NCBI GenBank assembly: GCA_039707465.1
Contig: CM077644.1
Location: forward strand, 79,010,875-79,074,874
Length of the DNA stretch: 64,000 nt
From: Rhabdophis nuchalis
Lineage: Eukaryota; Chordata; Lepidosauria; Squamata; Natricidae
Direction: 5' to 3'
Below are positions 37,401-42,559 of this stretch, piece by piece. Every line of letters starts with the position of its first letter. The first letter of the stretch is position 1. A program made the translations under genes and the position numbers. The notes under the pieces were generated by a model that saw nothing but the letters and a program-made list of their open reading frames with translations, searched no databases and was not told where the DNA came from.

Positions 37401-40400
37401 CCACCCTGGCCCCCCGAGGTAAAACATGACCCTGATGCAGCCCTCAATGAAATCAAGTTTGATACCCCTGTTCTAATGTATCATTGCCTTGGCTTTGTAT
37501 TTTCACACATTGCAATCATACAAAACACAAATGTTTTAAGTCTTTAAAAAGTCTTAAAAAGTGGTGTTAATTCTATTCTTGTTCATATCTGCATTGCAAA
37601 AAAACATTTTTAAAAAGGCACGAGAAGGAATAATTGCTTTATCCCTTGAATACTGACTGATGAAACTTCTGACAGCCAACTTGGTGTAATGGTTAAAGAA
37701 CCAGGCTAAAAACCGGGACATTGTTAGTTATGATCCTGCCTTGGACACAAAGCCAGCTGGGTGACCTTGGGCCTATCAGTCTTTCGCAGCACCTAGGAAG
37801 GAGGCAACAGCAAACCACTTCCAAAAAGGTTTATCAAGAAAACTGAAAGCGGTTGTTCAGGCCAGTGGCCCCACAACATTTTGGACTCCCGGGCCCAGTT
37901 CTGTGGAGAGAAGTTTTTTCATGGACCCGAGGGGGCATGGTTTTGCATGCTCCCTGCATCCTGTGGATGGGGCTTTGTTTGCACAGCCCGTTTCTGGCAT
38001 GCTGCAGCCTGGTGCCAGTCCATGGACTGGAGGTTGGGGACCCCTAGTCTAGGCAGTTGCCAGAATTCAACCAGAACAAATATATTACTGATAACCTTAA
38101 AACCTAGAGTATTTTGACACTGCTGATGTTTGAACACATAGGAGACAATTATGATTTCTTTACCAGGTGGTAGAAAACTGTGGCCTTCCAATTATTTGCT
38201 AAATTACAAGTGGCAGCATTCTTCAGTATGCTGCCCTGAGCTGTTAAGAATTGTAATTTAGCAAGTTGGGAGTGTTAAAGGTTGTCTACTTTCACCCACA
38301 ATTGTTATAGGTAATTAAAAATGTCTATCAGGTATAGTACATACTAGAGATATGTAATTTGGAATACAGCATATACGTCTTCAAATAAATTTAATTTAGG
38401 GTTATGGAAGGTGGGCAGAAGAGGATCTATGAGCCACGTGCCATTTAATACCTATTCCTTCCTAATTTGCAGTCTCTGCTTAAAACCTGTCAGATGGTTT
38501 GTGAGTTATGCGGATAATCTTTGAGTCATGATGGTAATTGGGAATGGTATTTCCATTGCTAAGCGATATAGCTGTAAAGTGCTATGTCACATGACTGTAT
38601 TGTTTAGTGACGGCTCTCTCCGTTGTCATTAATCAAATTCCATCAGTTATTAGCCAAGAACCCATATCAATCTGAGGCATTCTGGCTTGGTTCTTCTCAG
38701 CCCTGAGCCTCAATTCTTCCAAGGTAAGGGACTGCCTTCCTTTCAACTTCCCACAACTGCCCATTCCCCCTATCTCTGCCCTTTTGGCTACCCAGCACTC
38801 TTACCTGTGGGGCAGCAAGCAGCCCTGGCACTGTGTGATTTGGGGCTGCTTGAAATGCTGCAATTGAGGGGCTTCTTAGCATGCAACAACTCTAGGGCTA
38901 CAAGAAGCCCCTGAGCCACAACGTAGTATGAAGCTGCAGCCAACCCTGGAAGCTTCAGCCATCCCAGCAGTGCAGCCTGGTATGAAGCTGCAGCTACATA
39001 CTCAGAAGCCCAATAGAATAGTGCAAATCTGCAGGCCAATTTGGGAAGGTCAGTTTATCCCAGTAATGCAACACAAAACCACAGCCATTTTGAGAAGAGC
39101 CAGTAGTGTGGTGCAAAACTGCAGCCATCCCAAGAAACCTCAGCTGTCCAAGCTGTACAAATGCCCTTACCTTCCTGCACTCCAAAGCTCCTGCCTTGTG
39201 CTTTGCTGCTACAGTTGACCTTTGCTGTTTTTTTGCCCTTGCTGCTGCTGAGGCCTGCCCACCTGACCCTTTGCAAGACACCTGCGGGCCATGTGGAACC
39301 ATCTTTCCCAGGTCTCTCAAGGAAAATGTTGTGTACAACCTTAATTTATGTGCTAAGAGGTTCAATATATATTTGTATATTCTAAATAAATTTTCTTTGA
39401 ATCTGAATCTGAGCAAAAATTATCAGTAGCCTAACTGAAGGATAGTTTATAGATAGTAGTCTACTAGCTACTAATATATCTGAGCAAACCCCATATCCAT
39501 TTGCTCTGATGTTACTTAGTTAGCTAATGAAATGTCTCCAAGCAAGCAAGCATGGTCAAAGAACACCAAGAATGTCACAGTTCAACACTGAGCTACATAT
39601 ATTGTCTACTATTAGATTAATATTAATGTTTATAGGATCAACTTACTTTTAATGCTTGTTATTAAAAATGTAGCATGGTTCTTAAGACAGCATCATTATC
39701 TTAAAAAGTAGTTAACATAGCACTTGACCAGAGGCGAAAAAGAAAGGTGGCATCACTATGTTGGGAAAACATAACAAAAAGTAACACTGACACATATCTG
39801 AAGGGATAAGGTTTTCTTTTTTTCCAGAAGGGTTGCATTCCTATTCTCTTACAAGAAGGGCAGCATTTCCTTTGAAAAGTTTACATATTGCTAACACAAA
39901 TACTTGTTATGAATTTATTCATGATTAGTATTTAAGAAAGCAGCTGGCAAGTCTGCCATTTACTCAGATACACTTCATTTTAACACTAGGCAGAGATGAA
40001 TTACAAAGGATATTTGTACTAATGGAGAAAAACTGTAAAAAGAAACTGGCAAAGTTACCCTCATAATGATCAGTGGTCCTTGGTACTTTCCCGGCTTGAT
40101 TTTCTTGCAGACATTTCATTACCCAAACTAGGTAATATCATCACCCCTCATTTCAACCCTGAACTACAAATATTCTCCTTTAAGATCAGTAAAAACAACA
40201 ACAACATATTGTAGAAGAGAATGACAAAGGCTTAGTTATTAAACCTACATTTCTGATTAGTACATTCTCTTTGGACTTGAGGCATTTAATTATTTCAAGC
40301 ACTAATTAGGTAATTAATTGATTTCCATCAACAGAATATAACATACATAAATGTAAAGAGTTAGGGAAGGGAGGGCTCATAAAACGATATTTTTTTTAAA

Positions 40401-41413
40401 AGAAGAAAAATACTAAATCAACGTTGTTGTGTTGGGAGTTTTCAACAAGAATTTTACTTCTTCAAAAGTCACAGTCACAAACGTATTTTTTTCAGAAAGA
40501 ATCCTTTCAACTAAATAACATTTTCAACTTTTAAAATAGCCCGTAAACGGGTCGTGATCTGAAACACCACCCAGGACCAACCTGAATTAAAAGATTAGGT
40601 TTCTAAGAAGGTTCTGTTTGGAAATCCTCAAGATCAAAATTCAGCAGCATAATTTTCAATAAGAGATAAAATAAAATAAAAAAATCCGGTCCAAGTACTA
40701 GCTCCCCATCTGAAAAAAGTGGAACGCTTGCGGGCAAAATAACAGGAAGCGTGTGGGAGCATTTGCAGGGCTTGGAAGGAATTAGTTATATTTGATTATT
40801 CAGGACAGCAGAGAAGAGGGTCCCCCCTTAAGAGAGAGTTGTAATTTATAACTGCCAAATAAAGCAAGGACAGACACCTGATTTCTTAATGGAGATGGAG
40901 AACTGAAGATTAGGGACAGGCAGAATTCCTACCAGGGGAATCAAACCAACCAGGGGAATCAAAGACGGAGCCTCTTCCCCAAAGGCACGGGTCGTATGAA
41001 GGCGGCCTTCAAGGGGGAAACGGATCAAAGGGCAAGGATGACCCCTTACCGTGATTATCCTTGAGGCCGATGATGCCCTGCGTGCGGATGAGCGCCGACA
41101 ACCTCCTCACATCCCCCTTGAAGACGCACTCGTGCACGGGGAACTGCGGGCTGGGGGCCTTGATGGGCTCGGGGGTGGAGACGGCGAGGGAAGAGCCTCC
41201 GCCGGATCCTCCTTTCAGCGGCAGCCGGTGATGGTTGCTGAAGATGCGGTGGGTCGAGCCGCGGCCGCCTTTGCCGCTTCCCGCCCGCGCGCTTGTGAAA
41301 GCGCCTCCGCCAGGCGCGGCCGCCGCTTCCTCCTCGCCGGGCCCCAGCAGGTCCCCGTCCTCCTTGTTGGGCTTGTGATCCTTGCGCAGCGAGCGCAGCT
41401 TCTCTCCGGTCAT
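14601..41413 (-). CDS. ANKRD13C: ANKRD13C (ankyrin repeat domain 13C), complete coding gene; gene-level entry
   Basis: Thirteen minus-strand exons total 1560 coding bases (about 519 residues plus stop), all with GT-AG introns and continuous phase. The protein has a low-complexity Gly/Ala-rich N-terminus, ankyrin repeats (exons 1-4), and the conserved ANKRD13 / GPCR-chaperone domain through the rest. It ends FTIPDDYKEDPSRFPDL. The family protein sits on the cytosolic face of the ER and is reported to act in GPCR biogenesis. From memory the human protein is about 541 residues with the same exon count; the difference lies mainly in the variable N-terminus. No frameshift or premature stop was found. 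Intron 8 carries a 2.2 kb L1-derived element in antisense orientation. The promoter is a CpG island at about 41.0-41.95 kb. Confidence 0.96.
14735..15593. other. ANKRD13C intron 12 (3' part)
   Basis: No gene seen. A 26-bp block starting cattctcctcacaggtagct occurs twice with a 31-bp period (14817-14842 and 14848-14873). The remainder is unremarkable. Confidence 0.5.
15602..16079 (+). mobile_element. hAT MITE (CAGGGGTGTCAAAC termini) hosting a second hAT MITE
   Basis: It begins caggggtgtcaaacttga and ends gtgtctgacacttctg. It is flanked by a perfect 8-bp duplication ctctggac at 15594-15601 and 16080-16087. A second element (15631-15907) is inserted inside it. The outer body has the 'ggcctattgagggccacatc' type of sequence. 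No ORF of its own. Confidence 0.85.
15631..15907 (+). mobile_element. hAT MITE (CAGAGGTGGTATTC family), nested
   Basis: It begins cagaggtggtattcagcagg and ends gaatcccattactg. The body includes 'ccacgcccaccaagccacgc' and 'agaaccggtagtaaaaa', which I recognise from common snake hAT MITEs. Flanks catcgcgg (15623-15630) and catcgcag (15908-15915) are a duplication with one mismatch. It sits inside 15602-16079. Confidence 0.85.
16237..16337 (-). CDS. ANKRD13C: ANKRD13C coding exon 12
   Basis: The acceptor is ctttcag before 16337 and the donor GTGAGC follows 16237. It encodes LLNVLEVIAPFKHFNKLREF then VQMKLPPGFPVKL. The first base completes a codon begun in exon 11 (TC|G). Confidence 0.95.
16647..16781. 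mobile_element. Perfect-hairpin hAT MITE
   Basis: The 135-bp element is two 66-bp arms that are exact reverse complements around a 3-nt loop, starting CAGAGGTTCCCAAAC. Flanks are ttttaaac (16639-16646) and gtttaaac (16782-16789), matching 7 of 8. It belongs to the same family as the hairpins at 17269, 32363 and 55081. Confidence 0.9.
16803..17025. mobile_element. hAT MITE (CAGTGGTCAAC termini)
   Basis: It begins cagtggtcaacctgg and ends ggttgactacccctg. A perfect 8-bp duplication atgtagat lies at 16795-16802 and 17026-17033. The interior repeats 'taccgcccactagtagg' and a reverse-complement-like 'gtgggcggtagg'. Non-coding. Confidence 0.88.
17269..17374. mobile_element. Hairpin hAT MITE
   Basis: It has arms of about 52 bp starting CAGGGGTCTGCAAAG that fold back with almost no loop. 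A perfect 8-bp duplication ccttacac lies at 17261-17268 and 17375-17382. Confidence 0.9.
17390..17830 (+). mobile_element. Old L2-like LINE 3' fragment
   Basis: Translation through errors gives a 'MDYCNSF' stretch, then 'QNAAAQ', then a 'VYWLLRNTIHRIDSHLKRLY'-like part. These are in the same order as the L2-like C-terminus at 45.0-45.3 kb. Heavily decayed. Confidence 0.6.
18256..18354 (-). CDS. ANKRD13C: ANKRD13C coding exon 11
   Basis: The acceptor is aaacag before 18354 and the donor GTAAGT follows 18256. It encodes (K)APHLGRELVCKESKKTF then KATIAMSQEFPLGIE and TC of the next codon. That split codon reads Ser, where I recall Leu in mammals. Confidence 0.95.
18360..19635. other. ANKRD13C intron 10 (5' and middle part)
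   Basis: AT-rich sequence with short poly(A)/poly(T) runs. I found no repeat family or gene in it. Confidence 0.4.
19636..19990 (+). mobile_element. Non-LTR retrotransposon C-terminal fragment (unassigned clade)
   Basis: The plus strand reads WTILNRIHTSQGICQDSKYK then WCIVSSPQCDCGVPHQTVDH and IVTSCKL. The CxC-x7-H-x4-C arrangement after an LNRIRT-like stretch is typical of the end of some LINE polyproteins. No RT motif is present and clade assignment is not possible from this piece. Confidence 0.55.
20112..20225. mobile_element. Hairpin hAT MITE (GGTCTCCAACC type)
   Basis: The arms start tagaggtctccaacctttg and end ggttggagacccctg, with the inner part partly asymmetric. A perfect 8-bp duplication atctagat lies at 20104-20111 and 20226-20233. 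Confidence 0.88.
20322..20401 (-). CDS. ANKRD13C: ANKRD13C coding exon 10
   Basis: The acceptor is aaaaag before 20401 and the donor GTGAGT follows 20322. It encodes PVRRQSLTPPPPNTISWEEY then ISAENG and two bases of Lys. It is in phase with exons 9 and 11. Confidence 0.95.
21249..21347. mobile_element. Hairpin hAT MITE (GGTCTCCAACC type)
   Basis: It begins caggggtctccaaccttt and ends gttggagaccgctg, with one arm slightly shortened. A perfect 8-bp duplication gcttagga lies at 21241-21248 and 21348-21355. Confidence 0.88.
21770..22005. mobile_element. Decayed GTAGTCC-family MITE
   Basis: It starts gtagtcctcatttggtgact and ends aacaagaactacctat, with family-like phrases between (tttatgaccaactg, tgcttaaggacagagtcg). 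It is shorter than the full copies. Confidence 0.55.
22142..22303 (-). CDS. ANKRD13C: ANKRD13C coding exon 9
   Basis: The acceptor is tttcccccag before 22303 and the donor GTATAG follows 22142. It encodes ERVGNFLADFYLVNGLVLES, RKRREHLSEEDILRNKAIME and SLSKGGNLMEQNFE. This is the most highly conserved part of the protein. Confidence 0.96.
22376..22486. repeat. (CATA)n and (CA)n microsatellites
   Basis: A run of about 50 bp of CATA repeats is followed by about 38 bp of CA repeats, in ANKRD13C intron 8 close to the acceptor of exon 9. Confidence 0.9.
22644..24841 (+). mobile_element. L1-derived ORF1-only (HAL1-like) retrotransposon, full insertion
   Basis: The insertion is bounded by a perfect 17-bp duplication aaagaaagattagcatc (22627-22643 and 24842-24858). 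It has a GC-rich 5' UTR of about 870 bp, one intact ORF (23516-24418), a short 3' UTR and a poly(A) run (about 24690-24700) after AATAAA. A further 130-bp segment with its own AATAAA (24795-24800) and a second A-rich tail (from about 24827) reaches the duplication. There is no ORF2, so it must have moved with borrowed reverse transcriptase. It sits antisense in ANKRD13C intron 8. The intact ORF and exact duplication suggest a young insertion. Confidence 0.85.
23516..24418 (+). CDS. L1 ORF1p-like RNA-binding protein (300 aa)
   Basis: The ORF is uninterrupted from ATG 23516 to TAG. Residues about 45-120 form a heptad-rich coiled coil (for example IMNEIKEIQKDMMSSRLELL). Residues about 125-220 resemble the L1 ORF1p RRM (SYFLRFQNVPELP, then RERYIKFVRRSTRDEVLRAQ). 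The C-terminal part (FPKKIREIRRKYSSLAKKLY through MLVFWEGGRVRKQFK) resembles the ORF1p C-terminal domain. The family protein is a trimeric nucleic-acid chaperone that coats LINE RNA. No ORF2 follows. A host-domesticated function is possible but there is no evidence for one. Confidence 0.8.
   Translation: MASKKPPYGKTLSAPASLRASLDTQQPKISAILQKEAPGEASQLSTIEKPLQDIMNEIKEIQKDMMSSRLELLETQRTLMENKEKIDGLEGGAVEMRGEIRDSKKEIVELAGHMSRMDFERMSYFLRFQNVPELPSENLKDLMSTILADYTKKSKEYIWGDIDLIYRINSAYARINDVPRERYIKFVRRSTRDEVLRAQRDGALIYMQNEIAILKHFPKKIREIRRKYSSLAKKLYKKGVWFKWLMPEGMLVFWEGGRVRKQFKRQKPFLKNTPQPWRTKMGEREGSWLRPLAGRKKKTQ
25153..25284 (-). CDS. ANKRD13C: ANKRD13C coding exon 8
   Basis: The acceptor is tgttag before 25284 and the donor GTAAGC follows 25153. 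It encodes exactly 44 codons: ESEMETEEEVDILMSSDIYS, ATLSTKSITFTRAQTGWLFR and EDKT. The acidic stretch is typical of the family. Confidence 0.96.
25662..25806 (-). CDS. ANKRD13C: ANKRD13C coding exon 7
   Basis: The acceptor is ttctacag before 25806 and the donor GTAGGC follows 25662. It encodes (R)LDTTLIDFTDMKCQRGDLS, FIFNGDAAPSESFVVLDNEQ and KVYQRIHHE, essentially identical to what I recall for mammals. Confidence 0.96.
26029..26412. mobile_element. MITE, GTAGTCC terminal family, near full length
   Basis: It begins aggtagtcctctacttagaa and ends tcgaagactacctgt, giving inverted termini. It shares 'catcctcatggtcata', 'agcaaagtcaacgaggg' and 'gtgattcacttaagaactgc' with the copy at 8298. Non-coding, in ANKRD13C intron 6. 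Confidence 0.75.
26906..26972 (-). CDS. ANKRD13C: ANKRD13C coding exon 6
   Basis: The acceptor is aaattcag before 26972 and the donor GTAAGA follows 26906. It encodes (V)PLLSRILPSDACKIYKQG then INI and two bases of Arg. It is too short to stand out as an ORF but is unambiguous by phase and wording. Confidence 0.95.
26973..27995. other. ANKRD13C intron 5 stretch
   Basis: No gene seen. A short AAT microsatellite followed by 'ctttattgtcattgtacta' (27095-27125) looks like a LINE 3' end remnant. The rest is unassigned. Confidence 0.4.
28004..28259. mobile_element. TA-flanked DNA transposon remnant (CCGTATTTATCGGCGTATAA termini)
   Basis: The terminal inverted repeats ccgtatttatcggcgtataa and its near reverse complement at the right end are flanked by TA on both sides, as in Tc1/mariner insertions. 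'gcgtgttatacgcc' is repeated inside. No ORF, so non-autonomous. Confidence 0.75.
28327..28447. mobile_element. Hairpin hAT MITE, diverged
   Basis: It begins cagtggtgtctcccaacctt and ends agggttaggaaaccctg, with imperfect fold-back arms sharing 'gtggacttcaactccca'. The flanks do not show a clear 8-bp duplication, so it is older than its relatives. Confidence 0.7.
28688..28810. mobile_element. hAT-like fragment
   Basis: It begins cagggctttcaaactcgcag and is followed by a GC-rich part similar to the element at 37152 (cagcccgcggg). The right end was not found. Confidence 0.4.
28990..29110 (-). mobile_element. Sauria-type tRNA SINE fragment
   Basis: The minus-strand sequence matches the middle of the SINE at 35113 (gaggactcaaattattggg, then gggagcaatatgct). 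Both ends are missing. Confidence 0.65.
29326..29371 (-). CDS. ANKRD13C: ANKRD13C coding exon 5 (46 bp)
   Basis: The acceptor is tttctccag before 29371 and the donor GTAAGT follows 29326. It encodes LGDFYLELHWDFQSW plus one base. Phase agrees with exons 4 and 6. Confidence 0.94.
29372..30092. other. ANKRD13C intron 4
   Basis: Contains a short CA microsatellite (29417-29434) and otherwise nothing recognised. Confidence 0.4.
30093..30178 (-). CDS. ANKRD13C: ANKRD13C coding exon 4
   Basis: The acceptor is tatttag before 30178 and the donor GTAACT follows 30093. It encodes (I)TALLRKLKQQSRESVEEKR then PRLLKALKE. It links the ankyrin repeats to the chaperone-like domain. Confidence 0.95.
30430..31047. 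mobile_element. GTAGTCC-family MITE with internal insertions
   Basis: It ends gttaaggactacctgta and shares phrases with the other copies (ggtcatgtgactgcagg, gttgtaacttcaaacact). A short LINE/SINE-like tail piece (30450-30495, ttcatttcatttcattttca) and a hAT-like segment (30897-31018, caggtgtcaaacccgcag to gacactactg) interrupt it. Confidence 0.6.
31177..31281 (-). CDS. ANKRD13C: ANKRD13C coding exon 3 (ankyrin repeats)
   Basis: The acceptor is tattgcag before 31281 and the donor GTAAGG follows 31177. It encodes (E)CAHLLLAHNAPVKVKNAQG then WSPLAEAISYGDRQM plus one base: the end of one ankyrin repeat and most of the next. Confidence 0.96.
31967..32150. mobile_element. SPIN-like non-autonomous hAT element
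   Basis: It begins cattggttctcaaa and ends aggttgagaaccactg, with internal 'gacccctttgagggtcg', 'cctaagaccatcggaaaaca', 'accacaacatgaggaactg' and 'tattaaagggtcacagcatt'. From memory these are the phrases of the SPIN hAT family, which spread horizontally into squamates and several mammals. A perfect 8-bp duplication gtctagaa lies at 31959-31966 and 32151-32158. It is slightly shorter than the roughly 220 bp I recall. Confidence 0.8.
32363..32497. mobile_element. Hairpin hAT MITE
   Basis: Arms of about 66 bp start CAGGGGTCTGCAAAG and fold back with few mismatches. A perfect 8-bp duplication gtttagta lies at 32355-32362 and 32498-32505. Same family as 17269. Confidence 0.9.
33210..33319. mobile_element. 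Fold-back hAT MITE, diverged
   Basis: It begins cagtgtttctcaacttcaat and ends gtgagaagtactg. A perfect 8-bp duplication ccttagag lies at 33202-33209 and 33320-33327. The fold-back is imperfect. Confidence 0.8.
33535..33760 (+). mobile_element. L2-like LINE 3' UTR end
   Basis: The segment ends 'accgccctgagtccccacgg' then 'ataggttgcggtatataaat' and an A/T-rich tail. It matches the 3' end of the L2-like LINE at 45600-45672 (gccgccccgagtcccttgtg, gggtgcgggttataaatat). No coding part remains. Confidence 0.7.
33969..34653. mobile_element. TA-flanked DNA transposon remnant (CGGAGTATAAGAC termini)
   Basis: The left end cagtattttcggagtataag and the right end tatactctgaaagatacgg are inverted repeats, each flanked by TA. 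'ttgctgggaggcagatattt' occurs twice inside (near 34210 and 34564). Non-coding, in ANKRD13C intron 2. Confidence 0.7.
34836..34877 (-). CDS. ANKRD13C: ANKRD13C coding exon 2 (42 bp)
   Basis: The acceptor is ttctttacag before 34877 and the donor GTAAAT follows 34836. It encodes (G)NTPLHLAVMLGNK plus one base. The TPLHLAV core is the canonical ankyrin-repeat motif, which makes this very short exon certain. Confidence 0.95.
35113..35290 (+). mobile_element. Sauria-type tRNA SINE
   Basis: It carries 'ggcacagtactgcaggctac', 'cggcagttcaaatctcacc', 'cttccgaggtgggtaaaatg', 'cagattgttgggggcaatat' and 'gtaaaccacttagaggactg'. These phrases are shared by squamate Sauria SINEs as I remember them. Slightly 5'-truncated and diverged. 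Confidence 0.8.
35549..35965. mobile_element. Diverged GTAGTCC-family MITE
   Basis: It shares 'gctaagtcatggtcatgcga', 'tataaatatgaactgtatgc' and 'gttgttaagtaagaac' with the other copies. The termini are degraded. Confidence 0.5.
35966..37143. other. ANKRD13C intron 1 stretch
   Basis: AT-rich with no recognised repeat or gene. Confidence 0.4.
37152..37470. mobile_element. hAT MITE (CAGGGGTGTCAAAC termini)
   Basis: It begins caggggtgtcaaacacaag and ends aagtttgatacccctg. Flanks ctctaatg (37144-37151) and ttctaatg (37471-37478) match 7 of 8. The GC-rich interior yields open frames on both strands that are not genes. Related in its ends to 15602-16079. Confidence 0.8.
37673..37850 (+). mobile_element. 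tRNA-derived SINE
   Basis: 'cttggtgtaatggttaaag' (box A-like) and 'agttatgatcctgcc' (box B-like) are followed by 'gctgggtgaccttgggccta' and 'ggcaacagcaaaccacttcc'. It has the layout of a squamate tRNA SINE; it is not a tRNA gene. Confidence 0.65.
37864..38046. mobile_element. hAT-like element (CAGTGGCCCC / GGGGACCCCTAG ends)
   Basis: The right end 'ggaggttggggacccctag' is the reverse of a common hAT start, and the left end reads cagtggccccacaaca. Moderately diverged and no clear flanking duplication found. Confidence 0.5.
38500..38640. mobile_element. Fragment of GTAGTCC-family MITE
   Basis: 'gctaagcgatatagctgtaa' and 'gtcacatgactgtat' are family phrases. Both termini are missing. Confidence 0.45.
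38687..39425. repeat. Unclassified repeat with degenerate internal units
   Basis: Several imperfect copies of a 'tggtatgaagctgcagcca'-like unit occur between about 38920 and 39130. The segment ends near 39395-39415 with gaatctgaatctgagc after aaataaattttc, like a retroelement tail. Open frames occur on both strands but none resembles a known protein. Confidence 0.5.
39430..41003. other. ANKRD13C intron 1, promoter-proximal part
   Basis: No gene or clear repeat. GC content rises toward 41 kb as the CpG island begins. Confidence 0.45.
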
Positions 41414-41960
41414 CGCCAGCGGCGGCCCCGGGCGTTGGGGGGCCACGATGGGGAGACACGGCGCTGCAAAAGCTGCGGAAGGCTCGGGGCGCTCAGAGCC
41501 GCGGCGGCGAGTCCCGTCCCGTCGGCATTCCCCCAGCCGGGGACACTCCGCGAGCGGAGAACCTCTGAATCCAGCCGAGCGGTTTCGCCGCCGCCGCCTC
41601 CTCCTCCTCCGCTCGCCGCTCCGCTCTCAACACCTCGACCGCGCTGCCATCTTGTCGGGGGGAATCTCGCGAGAGGCGGAGCGCTCGGACGAGCGAGATC
41701 ACAAAAGGTATCGCGAGACGACGGTTACCCCTAGAGATGAGGGGCGGGGAGGAATTCCGGCGCGAGAAACTGTTGGTCACGTGGTGCGGAGGGCAACGGT
41801 CGGGGAACGCCTGTCGCCTGGGCGGAGAGGGAAAGCGCGGGAGTTTCGGCAAGCGGGCTCTTCGCCCTGTTGTTGAACGGAGACGTGCCGTGGGAAAGCC
41901 GCGTTCGGCCGGGGAAAAAAAACCCGGAGCGTCGGAGTTACAGGCCCCGTGCAGTGTTTC
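41000..41960 (-). promoter_or_regulatory. ANKRD13C: ANKRD13C CpG-island promoter
   Basis: Very GC- and CpG-rich sequence covers exon 1 and about 550 bp upstream. It contains a perfect TCTCGCGAGA element (41665-41674), a second ATCGCGAGA (41710-41718) and a YY1-type GCCATCTTG (41646-41654, i.e. CAAGATGGC on the gene strand). These are typical of TATA-less housekeeping promoters. The start site is probably near 41650-41680. Long overlapping frames on both strands reflect base composition. Confidence 0.75.
41050..41413 (-). CDS. ANKRD13C: ANKRD13C coding exon 1
   Basis: The ATG at 41413-41411 starts MTGEKLRSLRKDHKPNKEDG, which matches the family N-terminus. An upstream in-frame ATG at 41446 exists but gives a non-conserved extension, so the inner start is preferred. 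The exon continues through a Gly/Ala/Ser-rich stretch to VHECVFKGDVRRLSALIRTQ then GIIGLKDNH plus one base. The donor GTAAGG follows 41050. Confidence 0.94.
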
Positions 41961-42559
41961 CAACTAGCAAGTCGGGCATCTCACACGAATAACAGAGCAT
42001 CGGAGCAGAGGCGTAGTGTGGGGGGTGCAGGGGGGCCCGGGCGCAACATCTGGGGGGGCGCGCTCGCACTCGCAGCTCTCTGTCCCTGCCTGGCTCACTC
42101 ACTCTCTGCAGTGCTGGCTGTGCGAATCCGAGCCGCCGGGTCGCCGCCCACTGTGGAGGGGGGGGAGTGCCAGGCGTGCGGTGCGTGCGAAGAGAGAGCG
42201 AGGGACTATCTGGGGGAGGGACAGTGCAGCGGCCGCGCAGCGCTGAGCGCGGGAGAGAACCACACCAGACCAGACCAGGCAGCAGCAAGAAGAAGCTGGC
42301 AGCGGCGGCAGGTGACACAGGCCAGAGAGGAGAGAGGGAGCCAATGGTGACAGACGCTGCAGGAGGAAAACCTAGGAGGACCTGGAGGAGAAAACCTAGC
42401 CTGCTGACTGCTGTGATCGGGTCCAGGACAGCCGGTGAAAAAAAAGGTAGGAGTCACGAGTGACAGGAGTCAGGACTGACTGGAGTAGTACTGGGCTCAG
42501 TGGGCTGGCTGTGTAGTGCTAGCAGAGCATCTCCAAAACTGAAGTTTCTTTGGGATGTT

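Noticed and set aside
37082..37547. Frames of 115, 111 and 93 aa
   Set aside because: They fall in a GC-rich hAT MITE with its own 8-bp flanks and share no similarity with known proteins.
37673..37850. A possible tRNA gene (box A and box B motifs)
   Set aside because: The body continues into a SINE tail and the cloverleaf is not maintained; it is a tRNA-derived SINE.
41051..42463. Long overlapping frames on both strands near the ANKRD13C start (for example 227 aa at 41051-41734 and 164 aa at 41382-41876, plus strand)
   Set aside because: They arise from the GC-rich CpG island and hAT leader, overlap the true ANKRD13C exon 1 in antisense, and show no recognisable protein wording.
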